Positions 18,200 through 29,799 of a stretch of 64,000 nt of DNA are shown here, piece after piece. This DNA comes from Ichthyophis bannanicus (Eukaryota; Chordata; Amphibia; Gymnophiona; Ichthyophiidae), in the NCBI GenBank assembly GCA_033557465.1, contig CM066031.1, positions 1,670,904,800 through 1,670,968,799 on the forward strand, given 5' to 3'. Position numbers and translations under genes: made by a program. Position 1 is the first letter of the stretch; every line of letters starts with the position of its first letter. The notes beneath the pieces are model-generated. The model was not told where the DNA came from. It made no database searches and worked only from the letters and a program-made list of their open reading frames with translations.

Positions 18200-19654
18200 T
18201 GTGGAACCTTGCATCGTGTAACCATAGTTTGGGTTGATTTTTCTTAGGTGCATAACTGCACTTGTCCACCTTAAATTTCATCTGACATTCTGATGTTCAG
18301 TCTTCCAATTTATCAAGATCCTCTTGCAATTTTCCACAGTCTTCTTGGGTTTTAACAACTTGAAATAGTTTTGTGTCATCTGCAAATTTGATAACCTCAC
18401 TCGTTATTCCCTTTTCCAGGTCATTTATGAATATGTCAAAAAGCAGCGGACCCAGCACAGATCCCTTGGGTACACCACTATTCACCTTTCTCATTGGGAA
18501 AATTGGTCATTTAGCCCTACCCTCTGTTTTCTATCTTTTAACCAGTTCCTGATCCACAATAGTACACTGCCTCTTATCCCATGACTCTTTAGTTTTGCCA
18601 AAAGTCTCTGATGAGGGACCTTGTCAAAGGCTTTCTGAAAGTCCAAATACACTATATCAACTGACTCACCTTTGTCCACCTGTTCATTCACACCTTCAAA
18701 AAAACATAACAGATTAGTAAGACAAGATCTTCCTTGTCTAAAGCCATATTGGCTGTCTCCCATTAGGCCATGACTATCTACATGCTGAGTAATTTTGTTC
18801 TTTATGATGGTTTCTACCATTTTTCCCGGTACTGACGTCAGGCTCACTGGTCTGTAGTTTCCCGATCACCCCTGGAACCCTTTTTAAAAATTGGCATTAC
18901 ATTGGCGATCCTCCAATCTTCAGGTATTACAGATGATTTTAATGAAAATTCACAGATTACTAATAGCAGGTCTGCAATCTCATATTTCAATTCTTTCAAC
19001 ACCGTTGGATGTATACCATTCCGTCCAGGTGATTTGCTACGCTTCAGATTATCTATTAGTTGTAATACATCTTCCCGATGTATCAATATTTCCTTCAATT
19101 CTTCCGCATCTTTAAGTACCATTTCAATCATGGGTAACATCCCTACATGTTCCTCAGTAAAGACCGAAGCAAAGAATTCATTCAGTCTCTCCGCTTTCAC
19201 CTTGTCGCCTCTTAGTGCCCCTTTAACCCCTCTATCATCTAATGGACCGACTCTCTCATAGGTTTTTTGCTACGAATGTACTTGAAAAAGTCTTTATTTC
19301 GCATTTTTGTTTCCGCAGCAAGCTTCTTCTCAAATTCTCCCTTTGCCTGCCTTATCAATGCCTTGCATTTGACTTGCCACTGCTTGTGCTGTTTCCAGGT
19401 TTCGTCGTTTGGCTCTTTTTCCCATTTCCTGAAAGATGCTTTTTTGACAACAACAGCCTCTCTGACCTCACCTTTAAGCCATGCTGGCAGTTTTTTAGAC
19501 TTCCTTCCACTTTTCTTAAAGCGTGGAATAGAGCTGGTCTGGGCTTCCAAGATAGTAGTTTTCAACAGCACCCAAGCTTGATGTAAGTCTTTAACCTTTG
19601 CAACTGCTCCTTTTAGTTTTTTCTTAACTATTTTCCTCATTATGTTCCCCAACC
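18200..19654 (-). pseudogene. CR1a linker and reverse transcriptase, N-terminal and palm parts
   Basis: From right to left: linker (KKASFRKWEKEPNDETWKQ, FFKYIRSKKP), RT entry (FFASVFTEEHVG, SPGRNGIHPTVLKEL, VIPEDWRIANVMPIFKKG), palm (QYGFRQGRSCLTNLL, VYLDFQKAFDKVPHQRLL), then GVPKGSVLGPLLFDIFIND and an intact FADDTKLF near 18,380. Three frames are used, with stops between about 18,844 and 18,491. Many catalytic residues remain but the frame is broken. Confidence 0.87.
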
Positions 19655-20660
19655 AGCAGATGGAGGCAGCACATGACGAGCTTCATTGATGTCATCGCCT
19701 GGATAAGTGGTGTTGCAGTCCTGGATCTTGCCAGTATTTTCTGCTTCCAGGAGATGGTTGTAGTGTGGTGTGATACAGCAGTTTGAAACTAGGCCTAGCT
19801 CCCTGAGCAAGGGTTACAACCTGTATGCTCTGTGGTTGAGCTGCTTAATCTGACATGAGCTCTGAGGCCAAAGTTTGTGAACCCTCACCTCTTTGAGCCA
19901 GAGGACACTCTGCTACTAGCACCGTGGCTCCCAGGGCCCGGGTTATGTCCTGTGTGCCCTGTTGTTGAGATTCTTAGGCCTGATGTGAGCTCTGAGACCA
20001 GGTTTTGTGAACCCTTATACCTCATTGAGCCAGAGGATGCCTTGTTTTTGCAGAGCTGCAGCCTGCGGGTTGCAGCATTGGTAGACTAAAAAAAAAACGG
20101 TCAGGTAGACTCCAAGGAACCGATAAGTAGGGGCCATTGCCTGCCCTCCCTCCATTCCTCTCCTCTTTCTCCCCTTTTCGATATCATAAAGGCTTTATTT
20201 CTTCAGGAAATCCAGCTTCTGCTTAGTAAAGCAGATTTAAAAGAGAACAAAACAGAGTGTGGTGACTGAACCTGGCTTGTGGGGCAATCCAGTAAGGGGA
20301 TTTCCTGGTTTGGTGGGAGGGGGAGGAAGTCTGAGCGGTGCGAAATGCTTTTTTTTTTTCAAAGGGTGTTGTCAGTGCTGTGATGCTTGGTCCATGGCAC
20401 TGTGCAGCATGTGTTAGCAGTCACGTTAGTTTCATGGCCAGTTTCTTCTGCCGTGAGTGCAATGAAGGAGTCTTGGTGCAGGTTTTTTTCATTGATTCAG
20501 AACCCCCTATGGGGTGGCCAGGGCCCAAAGCTGAAATTGTGGAGAACCCCATTCCTCTTCCGATTTTCTCACTAATGAGAATGACAGCAATCTTAAATGA
20601 GTGGGTACTCCTAGAGGGGGAAAAGGAGAGTGGGGATAGGTCTGGAACCACTGTGGATTG
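19655..20660 (+). other. Left non-coding region of DIRS C
   Basis: Begins CCAACCAGCAGATGGAGGCA. Between about 19,840 and 20,060 a degenerate tandem pair of about 135 bp is visible (GTTTGTGAACCCTCACCTC and TTTTGTGAACCCTTATACCTC, each before GAGCCAGAGGA). A short CxxC-bearing frame near 20,400-20,470 (CAACV, FFCRECN) may be the start of gag. Confidence 0.5.
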
Positions 20661-22400
20661 GGACTAATGGCTGAAGGAGGGCCCCTCGGAGTCCATAGAC
20701 CTTTTATCAGCTGGGTTTGAGCAGCAGTTGTTGAAGCAGTTTATATGCTGCTTTCAAACAATGTTGGCAGCCTGTCAGTCATCTGTGCCCAAAGCATATG
20801 CTCCACAGACCTCTTTATATATGGGGGGAACTTGGCTTTGGAGGCAAAGCCTACAATTGCCAGGAGGGCCAAATACCCCATGTTATCTCTCTCCCTAGGG
20901 AGAGGTTTGGAGCGCCCTATTGTATTCCTCTCAGGAAGGGACAGAAGGGATTGGGAAGAAGAGGATATCTATCTCTCTTAAGATAGCCTGTCTCCTGAGG
21001 AGAGGAAATCCCCTCTCAGAGTGGATTTGACTATTATCCACTTCTACCTTCAGGGAGAAACATTTGTCCCCGATTGTGAATTCTGTGGCAGTGTTGTGCA
21101 TTTTTGAACCCCTGCCAAAGACGATGCTAGAGATGGCCATTTTAAGCCTTCCAATAACAACTCCATCTGGGTTCTTTTCGATTCCATAACCTCTGAGGAG
21201 GCTGGTGGCCTCAGAATGGCAGGTTCTAGACGTGACACTGAAGGGTATCAGGATAATTCCAGACTATATCCACTTTCTCAAGGGGAATTGAAACAACTTT
21301 TTAGTGTCTCTAAGGGTGGATGCTTTGGTTATGGCTGTGACAAAGAAGACCATTATTCCTGTGGAGAGTGGTTCTGCTCTCATGGAGGTGCATGACAGGA
21401 AAGTGGAAGCTCTTCTTAAAAATGCCTTCTCTGCCTTGGTCCTGGAAACCCAGGTGGCACTCTATGTAGGCATTGTTGCTAGGGTGCTCCTTAGATGAAT
21501 ACAGTACTTGCCTGATGATCGTTAGACTGGAGTCTGATGCCTCCTTTGGGGAAGATGCTTTATGACCTTATTTGGGTACCATTTAGGTTGATGGCAATGA
21601 CTGCACAGTTGGTCAACTGATTCAGCTTCCAAGATGTGACTTACCAAGCTTTCAAAGTCGGGCTTCTTTTTATTTTGGAGGGGGGGGGGGTCCTGGAGAA
21701 GCTGGTCAAAGTCTCGAGAAAGCCCCATCCACAGAGACTTCCAGAGAGCAGGTCTTGAGGGACCAAGGAAGGAAATACTGTCCTTAAAGATGTATAGGAT
21801 AGGAAATTGGAGACCTTGTTGAAGCAAGTGTTCAACATTAATGCACTGTCCTTACAGGTGTCTGTTTGCAGAGCTTTTGTAGTTAGAGCATGTTTTCTAT
21901 GGGTACAGGAAATCTTGGAGTGTTGGTGAGACTCAAACGCCACCACCGGAGGCAGCTAAACTGGAGTCCAGTGTGGCCTACTTGGCGGATGCCTTCTACG
22001 ACCTCATTAGGGGGTCTATCCAGACTATGGCCTCGGTAGTAGCCATGTGCTGCTACTTGTGGTTGCATAATTGGTCAGCGGATATCTCCCCGTTTGAGCA
22101 AGCTGCTGTTTATGGGTAAGCTCCTCTTCAGAGAGATGCTAGATAAATTGGTAAAAGATCTGGGTGAGTCTAAAGGAGGTTGGCTTCCTGAGGATAAGCA
22201 GAAGTTGAAGCGTTCGTCTGCACCAGCACGAGGTCAGTTGCAGTATTTCCGCCGCTATGTGCTGTGCATTTTGCGCCTTATCAGAGAAGGCACTTTCCTT
22301 CTCGTGGGCAGACCTTTCACGGTTTTCGAGGAGCAGGATGGGGTTTTTACTCCTTCTCCTCTGTCACAATCAAGAAGACACAATGAAGCGAGGGGGACCT
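20661..22400 (+). pseudogene. DIRS C gag-like protein, heavily decayed
   Basis: Recognisable blocks in shifting frames: MAVTKKTIIPVESGSALMEV and DRKVEALLKNAF (21,330-21,440), VAYLADAFYDLIRGSIQTMA (about 21,970-22,035), WLHNWSADISP, and VKDLGESKGGWLPEDKQKLK (about 22,150-22,210) with a basic tail. The same order occurs in A. Several stops rule out expression as one protein. Confidence 0.72.
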
Positions 22401-22429
22401 GGGCAGAGTTGGTTCCTGTGCAAGGTCGG

Positions 22430-22948
22430 CTGTGGGATTTGTACCCTGCCTGGGCCTGGATCACCTATGACCTTAGAAACCATCAGAGAGGGTTACATAC
22501 TGGAGTTTGCCCATCTCCTCATGGATGCCTTTGTCAGGTCTCCCTGCAAAGCGCCCAGCAAGGTCAAGGTCGTGCTGGACACCCTTAGGCAGCTTCAGCA
22601 GTTGAAGACTGTTGTGGAGGTTCCCCAAGGTCAGTGTGGCTATGGTCAATAACTTCATTTATTTTGTGGTTCCCAAAAAGGAAGGCTCTTTTCGATCCAT
22701 CTTGGATCTCAAGCATGTAAATCAGTGCCTGAGGGTACCTCGTTTCCACATAGAGACCCTCAGGTCTATCATTGAGGCCATCAAGGAAAGCAAATTTCTG
22801 ACCTCACAGAGGCCTACTTGCATATTCCGATTTGTCCTGAGCATCAGCAGTTTCTCTGCTGCGCAGTACCCATGGGCCATTTCCAGTTTCGGGTGTTGCC
22901 CTGTCATGGTAGTGGTCGCAGTGGCTCTTCTGGAGGGGATTCTAGTAC
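22430..22948 (+). pseudogene. DIRS C reverse transcriptase, first part
   Basis: Blocks in two frames: GYILEFAHLLMDAFVRSPCK, VVPKKEGSFRSILDLKHVNQ, then DLTEAYLHIPICPEHQQ and PMGHFQF. It ends in GILV at 22,948, where DIRS D begins. The next codons of the same protein are found at 28,608. Confidence 0.82.
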
Positions 22949-22950
22949 TT

Positions 22951-23060
22951 CTCCGGGAACAAGCAGGAAGTCAGTCCTCACATATGGGTGACGTCGGCAC
23001 TAACGGAGCCATCGCGGAAGCATCCCCCCAGCTTTCAAAGAAAGCCTTTGGGAGATGCCA
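22951..23060 (+). repeat. Left ITR of DIRS D
   Basis: CTCCGGGAACAAGCAGGAAG, CTCACATATGGGTGACGTC and AAGAAAGCCTTTGGGAGATG. Inverse copies lie in the right ITR at about 28,475-28,590. Element F starts with nearly the same sequence at 62,531. Confidence 0.82.
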
Positions 23061-23362
23061 CCACGCATGTGCAGTCCCCTTCCCTCCCAAGGGTGCCATC
23101 TTGCTCAGTCTCCTTTTTTCCGCAGAGCCCTTCAGACGTTGTCTGGCTTGTCCCCAGAAAATGTTGATTATTTTGTTCTCGAGTTTCCAACTCGCCTCCG
23201 GTATTGCACCGGTACTCTTCCCGCCTACTGACCTCTGCGTCGGGCTTGGTTCTTATTTTTGTAGGTTTTTCGTTATTTTCTTTTCCTAGCATCTTCACAA
23301 CCATTTTTTTCCCGCTGGCAGCCCGAAGAGTCTTTGACCTCGCAGGGGTACTTTTTTCTCCC

Positions 23363-24983
23363 ATGGCTACCAGTGGTTTTAAGAAGTGTGATCGGTGCTC
23401 TAAAATCATGTCTTTAACCGACACACACAACTGCTGTCTTTATTGCCTCAGACCAGATCACGACGCGGCGGCCTACGGTCTCTGCAAGAGGATGTTCAGC
23501 AAGGCCCTCAAGAGCCGCCATCAGCAGCACAACAAGTTCTTCCCCAAGTCCCCGGTGCCTCCTAAAGCCAGGGCCTCGTCTGAGGCCCTGACACGTCGGG
23601 CAGATCTTTCCGAGCCCGAGCCTTGTCGTGGGTCCTCAGAAAGGGGGTCTCCCTTGAGGGAACCCAGAAAGAAGAAGAAACCCTTGAAGGCGGCATCCTT
23701 GGATGGTTCTGATCAGCGGAGAGCTTCCCAAGCCCAGTCCAAGGCGTCAGAGAGGGAGCGTCCTGTGAAGGTCCCTCGAAAGGATCCAGCTGCGGACAGG
23801 CCTCGGTCCCCAGACACCATCCTCATTGAGGATTCCCCTTCGGGAAGCCGACATCAGGCTTGAGTCCCTCAGTGCCCGCACCAAAGGCTGCGGAGCCTTC
23901 TGGGCTGGAGTCCAGAATGGTGGCCCTGGAGCGCAGTTTGACTGCCTTCATGAACCAGTAGCGGGCGCTGTTGTCCAGTTTGACCAGTTCATCCACCCCG
24001 ACCACCGGGCCGTCAATGTCCAAGACATCCCTGGAGGTCAAGCCGGTCCTTGAGGTCTACCGGGTGCCAGCCGTGGAGCATCGGGGCCCTCGAGACCCAT
24101 GGAGCAGCCCTCGGCGAGTCCTCCACGGACTACTCCAAGTGGGAGACGGAGGATGAGGAGTTCCCTGATAACCGTCGCCATCGCGACATCCCTTCCGACT
24201 CCCCCGTCTTGGAATCTTGGTGGCGGTCTCCGCCCGAGGACATGGGTTTCTTGGACTTTGTCAAGGACATGTTGAAGGCCTTGGCATTCCCGACCGAATC
24301 AGAGGAGGACCATCGGGCAGATGAGTTAGAGATCCTCCAGTATGAGGCCCCTCCACGGGAATTGCTCACGGTACCCATCCCACCCATCCTGGAATGGCTC
24401 ATGTTCGATGTATCGGGTCTGCTGGAGCCTGGGCTTCCAGAAGACACAACTACCACATAACTCCATGGTGGTGAAGTCGGCTATGCGTCGGCTGAAAAGC
24501 CAGAAGACGCACTCCTCGGTGCCCCTTGGCAGGGAGGCCTGCACCTTGGTCGCCTTCGGTAGGAAGTGCTACCAGGGCTCGATGCTCCTCTGCCACATCC
24601 AGGCTTACTAGCTGTACATGGGCATGTACCTGAGAGACCTGGCGAAGGAACTTGCCGGGTTCTCGGCTGGTCTCTCCAAGGAACCTCTGCAGAGGTTCAA
24701 AAGTCTGGCCAAAGTCATCCGTGAGTGCTCCAAATTTATGTCTCGAGCGGCCTATGATGGGTTCGAGTCGGCGGCTCAGGTAGCTGCGGTGAGCATTGGT
24801 GCATGCTGCCAAGTTTGGCTTCAGTTGTCCGATTTCAAGCAGTGGGTTCAGAACAAATTGGTCATTGTCCCATGCCATGGGAAGAACTTCTTTGGCAAAC
24901 CCATAACTGACAAGGCTGCCGAGCTGGAGACTGAGTTCATGACGAGGACCAGGCTCTCTAAGAAGACCATTGCCCCTCCCTGA
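23363..24983 (+). pseudogene. DIRS D gag-like protein, frameshifted
   Basis: Starts at ATG 23,363 with KKCDRCSKIMSLTDTHNCC then CLRPDH and LCKRMFS, a Cys/His zinc-module pattern, followed by a basic, Ser/Pro-rich region to 23,863. The frame changes there. It continues in 24,050-24,460 (WETEDEEFPDNRRH, FLDFVKDMLKALAFP, DELEILQYEAPPREL) and 24,618-24,983 (SRAAYDGFESAAQVAAVSIG). Elements E and F carry the same protein; in E it is a single 761-codon frame. It would package element RNA; the role is inferred from position. Confidence 0.8.
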
Positions 24984-25175
24984 CAGAAGGGCTTGGGTAA
25001 AAAACCCTTTTACCCGAGGAAGGGAGCTGCTTACCGAAACTACCCTCCCTATCAGGCCTCCCCGGTTCCACAACAGGGTTAGCAGGCCAAGGGACATGGG
25101 CATTGCCCATGTAAGCAGAAGGCTCCAAAACCCCAGGCACCGACCCCAGCCTAGCCAGGAGGAGTTTTTGACTCC

Positions 25176-26700
25176 TTGAGCATAGCCTCTCTACCCCAAG
25201 GAGTTCAGCAGCCCACAGGGGGATGCCTGGCCCTCTGTGCCCAGAGATGGGTGGCTATCACCATCCACTCCTGGGCACTGAGGGTAGTCATAGAGGGTTA
25301 TCTCTTCCACCTGGCTCAGACACCTCCCTCATATTTCCCGTGCGATCCCCTCAGGTCTCCCCTACACCGGGATCTTCTCCTGAAGGAGTTGGCAGGTCTT
25401 CTCGAGGACAAGGCAGTGGAACCGGTGCCCCACCACCTCAAGGGCAAAGGGTTCTATTCCAGATACTTCCTCGTCCCAAAACGAGCAGGGGGCCAAAGGA
25501 CCATTCTCGACCTGCGCAACCTCAACAAATTCCTGGTGAGGGAGAAATTCAAAATGCTCTCCCTTGGAACATTGCTGCCATACTTCCAGCAGAGAGACTG
25601 GCTATGCTCCTTAGACCTCAAGGATGCTTATACCCACATTCTCATCCACCCCAACCACAGGCAGTATTTGCGATTCGTAGTGGGGAGCAGGCATTTTCAG
25701 TACAGGGTGCTCCCCTTTGGCCTAGCCTCTGCTGAAGAGTCTTCACAAAATGCCTGGCAGTCGTGGCTGCCTTCCTGCGGCTTCAGGGGATCTTCGTCTT
25801 TTCCTACCTGGATGACTGGCTCATAAGGGGAGGCACAGCCTCAGAGGTGCAGCAGGCCACCACTCGCACTATCCAGGTTTTGCAACATTTGGGCTTCATC
25901 ATAAACTACCCCAAGTCTCATCTCCTCTCGATACAGTGCCTGGAGTTCATCGGAGCAAGAATGAACACCCTACAGTCGAGGACCTTCTTGTCCAAGGACC
26001 GAGCCTTTCGACTCCGGTCCCTGGCTCTGGACGTATAGTGCCGTCCCTTGGTGCCCACCCAGCTTCTTCTGAGCCTCCTCAGGAGCATGGCCTCCATGGT
26101 CCACGTCACCCCAGACGCTCACCTCCATATGAGGACTGCACAGTGGTGTCTCCGGGACCAGTGGTCTCGGGCCACAGACCATTTATGGGACCGAGTCTCG
26201 GTGACCCGCCAGTTGGCGGACTCCCTGGACTGGTGGCAGTCGCCCCAGCATCTTGAAGTGGGTATGTCTTTTCAGGCCCCAAATCACTCTAGGGTCCTCA
26301 CCAGGGATGTCTCCCTGCTTGGCTGTGCAGCCCACTGCGGAGACCTCCGCATTCAAGGCAACTGATCGCCAGAGGAGAGCACCCAGCAGATCAACCTCCT
26401 GGAGCTTCTGGCCATACACCTTGCCCTGAGGGTCTTCTGTCACTACCTACATCACCAGCCAGTGCTGGTTCAGACAGATAACCAGGTGGCGATGTTCTGT
26501 TTGAACAAACAGGGGGGCATGGGATCTCGTACCCTTTTTCAGGAGGCACTGGTCCTCTGCTCATAAGCAATCCAACAGGGTATCCTCTTGCGGGCAGTGT
26601 ACCTGCCAGGCCAGGCAACCTGCTGGCCGACAGGCTTAGCAGGGTTCTCCAGCTGCACAAGTGGCAACTGGACCCCAGAGTAGCCAGTCGGCTTTTCTGA
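25176..26700 (+). pseudogene. DIRS D reverse transcriptase and RNase H
   Basis: First frame to 25,826: RDLLLKELAGLLEDKAVEPV, YFLVPKRAGGQRTILDLRNL, LCSLDLKDAYTHI (first catalytic Asp), FQYRVLPFGLAS. A small insertion near 25,735 shifts the frame. From 25,763 it reads FSYLDDWLIRGGTASE with an intact YLDD, to a TAG at 26,036. Thumb and RNase H continue at 26,048-26,365 (LTRDVSLLGCAAH) and about 26,470 (VQTDNQVAMFCLNKQGG). At least four lesions. Confidence 0.85.
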
Positions 26701-27061
26701 CTCTGGGGGGAACCCATGATGGACCTGTTGACCATTCTGGGCAATTTTCAGCTGCCCCACTTCTGCTCCCGGCAGGCCCACCCCTTCAGGGTGGCAGCAA
26801 ATGCACTCCTGGTTTCATCGTAGGAAGGCTTCATGTACGCCTTCTCTCCGACGCCATGATCACCAAGACCCTGTTCAGGACCCTCCGCAACAGGGCCTCG
26901 CTTATCCTGATAGTTCCTTGGTGGCCTAGGCGGCCATGGTTCCCACTGCTTCTGAGGTTGGCGGTGAAGGTCTCCATCCCCCTGGGGACCGTCCTGGGTC
27001 TCCTATCTGAGGAGGGGGGCTCTCTCCTGCACCCCAACCTCGGGTCCCTCTCACTGACAGA

Positions 27062-28082
27062 GTGGCTGCTGAGAGGATAACTCTGGCCTCTCTTAACCTT
27101 CCGGTTAAGATGGAAGACATTCTGTTGGCCTCTCGCAAGGCCTCTACTAGGAAGGCTTATGCCCTCAAATGGTGCGCCCAACATAGGGCTGACCCTTTCT
27201 CCTGCCCGGTGGCTCTGGTGTTACCTCTCCACCTCTCTCATTCCAGGCTCAAGTCTAACTCCGTCTGAGTGCACCTTAGTGCCCTGGCGGCACACCACTA
27301 TCCGGTGGATGGTAAGCCCCTTTCGGTCCAACCATTGGTGACCCGTTTCCTTTGGGGCCTACTCTTATTGAAGCCCCCAGTTCGCCCTCCAGCAACCGAA
27401 TGAACGTAGTGTTGGGGCAGCTGACTCACCCCCCCCCCCCCCCACACTTTGAGCCTCTGGCTACCTGCCATCTTCGCTAACTCTCTTGGAAGGTGGTTTT
27501 CTTGTTTGCGCTCACCTCCGCTTGCAGTTAGCAAGCTCCAAGCCTTTGTGGCGGAGGCGCCTTATACCAGCCTTTACAAAAACAGGGTGGTGCTTCGTAT
27601 GCACCCCAAATTCCTGCCGAAGGTAGTGTCGCCTTTCCATCTTAACCAGGAGGTGGTGCTTCCCACCTTCTTCCCAAGACCTCACTCCAGTCCTGCATAC
27701 CTTGGACTGTAAGAGGGTGCTGTCCTTCTATATACAACACACTAAGGGTCACCGCAAGGCTTCTCAGCTTTTCATCTCCTACGACCCCAGTAGGCTGGGG
27801 GAGGTGGTGATCAAGCGTATGCTGTCCACCTGGGTGGTGGACTATATCGTCCTCACTTATGAGCAGGCGAGGCTTCCGTTAGAAGGCCGCGTCATGGTGC
27901 ACCGTGTCAGGGCCATGTCGCCTTCGGTGGCAAACTTGAACTCTGTCCCGATGGTGGACATCTGCCGGACTGCCACTTGGTCTTCAGTCCGTACCTTTGC
28001 AGCCCATTACTGCCTGGAAAGAGAGTCCCATTGGGACAGTGCCTTTGGTCAGGCTGTGCTCCGTAACCTTTTCGTGGTCTAG
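27062..28082 (+). pseudogene. DIRS D tyrosine recombinase, degenerate
   Basis: The N-terminal helical part is DILLASRKASTRKAYALKW (27,113-27,170). The catalytic half follows in two frames: VVLRMHPKFLPKVVSPFHLN to 27,712, then 27,702-28,082 with VDICRTATWSSVRTFAAHY. Where other copies have RAHSTR, this one reads RAMSPS, so the box B His and Arg are both gone. A run of about 22 C at 27,421-27,443 lies in the middle. Inactive. Confidence 0.78.
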
Positions 28083-28254
28083 GCAACTCCTATCCTTTGA
28101 CCCTTCTGTGTTCAGGCTACTGGAGTTCTGGTTTCATTGGACACAGGGGTCCTACTGTTGTCTGTGTACACAGACTCAATTGCTACTGCTTGCAGCTTCC
28201 CTTGCGGGAGCCTGGTTTTTGCTGTGGGCTTTTGGTAGCCTGTAGCTGAGGAAT

Positions 28255-28350
28255 CCCATATGTGAGGACTGACTTCATGCTTGTTCCCAGAGAAAGCATA
28301 AGTACTCTGCTGTAACAGGTGTTCTCCGGGGACGGCAGGAATCAGTCCTT
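28255..28350 (+). repeat. ICR of DIRS D
   Basis: The first half, GTGAGGACTGACTTCATGCT to AGAGAA, is the reverse complement of the left end. The second half, CTGTAACAGGTGTTCTCCGG to CAGTCCTTAC, is the reverse complement of the right end. The order is that of the reverse-complemented circle junction, the defining DIRS arrangement. The middle (AGCATAAGTACTCTG) has diverged. Confidence 0.85.
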
Positions 28351-28474
28351 ACAACCCTCCCTCCTCCCCTTGGAGTTGCTCCTTTACCATTTTTTATTTT
28401 TGCCATCTTTTAGCTATGTCATCTGATTGAGCAAGATGGCACCCTTGGCGCGAAGGGGACCGCGCATGTGTAAT

Positions 28475-28607
28475 GGCATCTCCCAAAGGCTTTCTTTGAA
28501 ATCTCGGGGGATGCTTCTGCAAAGGCTCTGTTGGTGCCAACGTCACTCATATGTGAGGACTGATTCCTGCTGTCCCTGGAGAACACCTGTTACAGGTGAG
28601 TAACTAC
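28475..28607 (+). repeat. Right ITR of DIRS D
   Basis: Inverse of the left ITR (CATATGTGAGGACTGATTCC), plus a right-end extension, CACCTGTTACAGGTGAGTAAC, that is nearly palindromic and carries the splice-donor-like CAG/GTGAGT. Confidence 0.82.
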
Positions 28608-29780
28608 GTTATCCCTATCTGGATGATTGGCTCATCAGGGCAAAGTCCAAAGAGGAACGTGAACAAGCCACAGCAAGAGTCATCGAGTTACTGCAGAGCC
28701 TTGGCTGGGTCATCAATTTCGCAAAGAGCCGTTTATTGCCATCACAAGACCTGGTGTATCTGGGAGCCTGCTTCCAGATGGACATAGGCAGTGTTCTTGC
28801 CGGTAGACAGGATACAGACATTACAACAGCAAGTAAGGCAGTTTCTCAGAATGAAGATTCCCGCAGTGTGGCATTATCTTCAGGTCTTGGGATCCATGGC
28901 AGTGGCCATCGAGTTGGTGCCTTGGGCCTAGACCCACATGCAACCTTTACAGAGGGCCCTATTGTGGAGGTGGTCAGTGCAATGGCATCTTTTTATGCAC
29001 CCATTAACCCTGTCTGAGAGCTACACAGTCTGCACTCTGGTGGTGGTTATGGCTGGAGAAGCTCTTAGTCGGGATGCCCCTGGAGACACTAATCTGGGTC
29101 ACATTGACAATGGATATCAGTCTCTTGGGATGGGGGGCTCATTGTCAGGATCAGATAGTGCAGGGTCATTGGGCCCCCTGAAGAGAGTGCCTGGCCCATC
29201 AAATGCCTGGAGATGAGAGCAGTCTTCCTAGCACTGCAGGAGTTTCACAACTTATTGCATGGGAAGGTGGTACAGGTGTTCTCAGACAATGCCACTATAG
29301 TGGCTTACATCAATCGGTAGGGAGGCACAAGCAGTGTGCAACTCGAAAGTGAGATAGACTGATTGTTGGAATGGGCAGAGGACAATCTTCAAGCGCTCTC
29401 AGCAGGAACAGCGAATGTAACGGCTGATTATCTCAGTCATTTTTGCCTGGACCCTAGGGAGTGGTCTCTCAGTGAGGTGGTGTTTGCGCAGGTGGTGAAG
29501 CGGTGGGGTCTGCTGATCATGGATCTGATGGCGACTTTCACGTCCACCAAGGCGGCCAGTTTCTTCAGCAGAAGGAGAGAACGGATGTCGGAAGGTCTGG
29601 AAGCCTTGATGCAGTACTGGTCCACAGGGCAGCCTGCTTTACGTATTCCTTCCATGGGCACTCATAGGGCAAGTAGTGCAGAGAATCGAGGTGCACCGAG
29701 GCTTAGTCATTCTCATTGCTCCCAATTGGCCACAGAGACCATGGTACGCAGATCTGCTCAGACTGACAGTGGACTATCTT
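28608..29780 (+). pseudogene. DIRS C reverse transcriptase, second part, RNase H and MT-like domain
   Basis: Resumes with YPYLDDWLIRAKSKEE, so the YLDD box is intact, then RVIELLQSLGWVINFAKS. Later frames give MRAVFLALQEFHN, QVFSDNATIVAYIN followed by TAG, and LLEWAEDNLQALS to VTADYLSHFCLD. The MT-like part follows: MDLMATFTSTKAASFFSRRR and ERMSEGLEAL. Frame changes at about 28,840, 29,010 and 29,200 and two stops in RNase H disable it. Confidence 0.82.
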
Positions 29781-29799
29781 TGACATCTGCCCTGATGAC

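Larger units (their letters stand above)
14452..19654 (-). mobile_element. CR1 LINE (CR1a), split by an LTR-like insertion
   Basis: Minus-strand CR1. The 3' side starts with GCCATACTGGGTCAGACC and the RT C-terminus runs to about 15,284. The RT palm and the endonuclease-RT linker occupy about 18,200-19,654. The interval between is an inserted LTR-like element with a nested hAT. Its tail repeat lies at 6775-6796 beyond DIRS B. The 5' end is truncated in the linker before the RT, so no endonuclease remains. Confidence 0.87.
22949..28607 (+). mobile_element. DIRS retrotransposon D (second family), complete
   Basis: Left end TTCTCCGGGAACAAGCAGG, right end CCTGTTACAGGTGAGTAACTAC. Joining 22,948 to 28,608 restores the RT codons of C across the site (GILV / YPYLDDWLI) in frame without duplicated bases, which fixes the boundaries to within a base. 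Content: gag, RT, RNase H, YR, ICR (28,255-28,350), right ITR. The RT wording (GGQRTILDLRNLNKF, FSYLDDWLIRG) differs strongly from A-C, so it is a separate family shared with E and F. Many frameshifts: inactive. Confidence 0.9.

Noticed and set aside
17573..18281. Overlapping open frames of 208 (+) and 233 (-) codons
   Set aside because: They run through the giant palindrome and C/G-rich array of hAT1. Openness on both strands follows from symmetry and composition; no domain is recognisable.
20745..21240. Short frames near 20.7-21.2 kb as separate genes
   Set aside because: They lie within the decayed gag of DIRS C and switch frame repeatedly.
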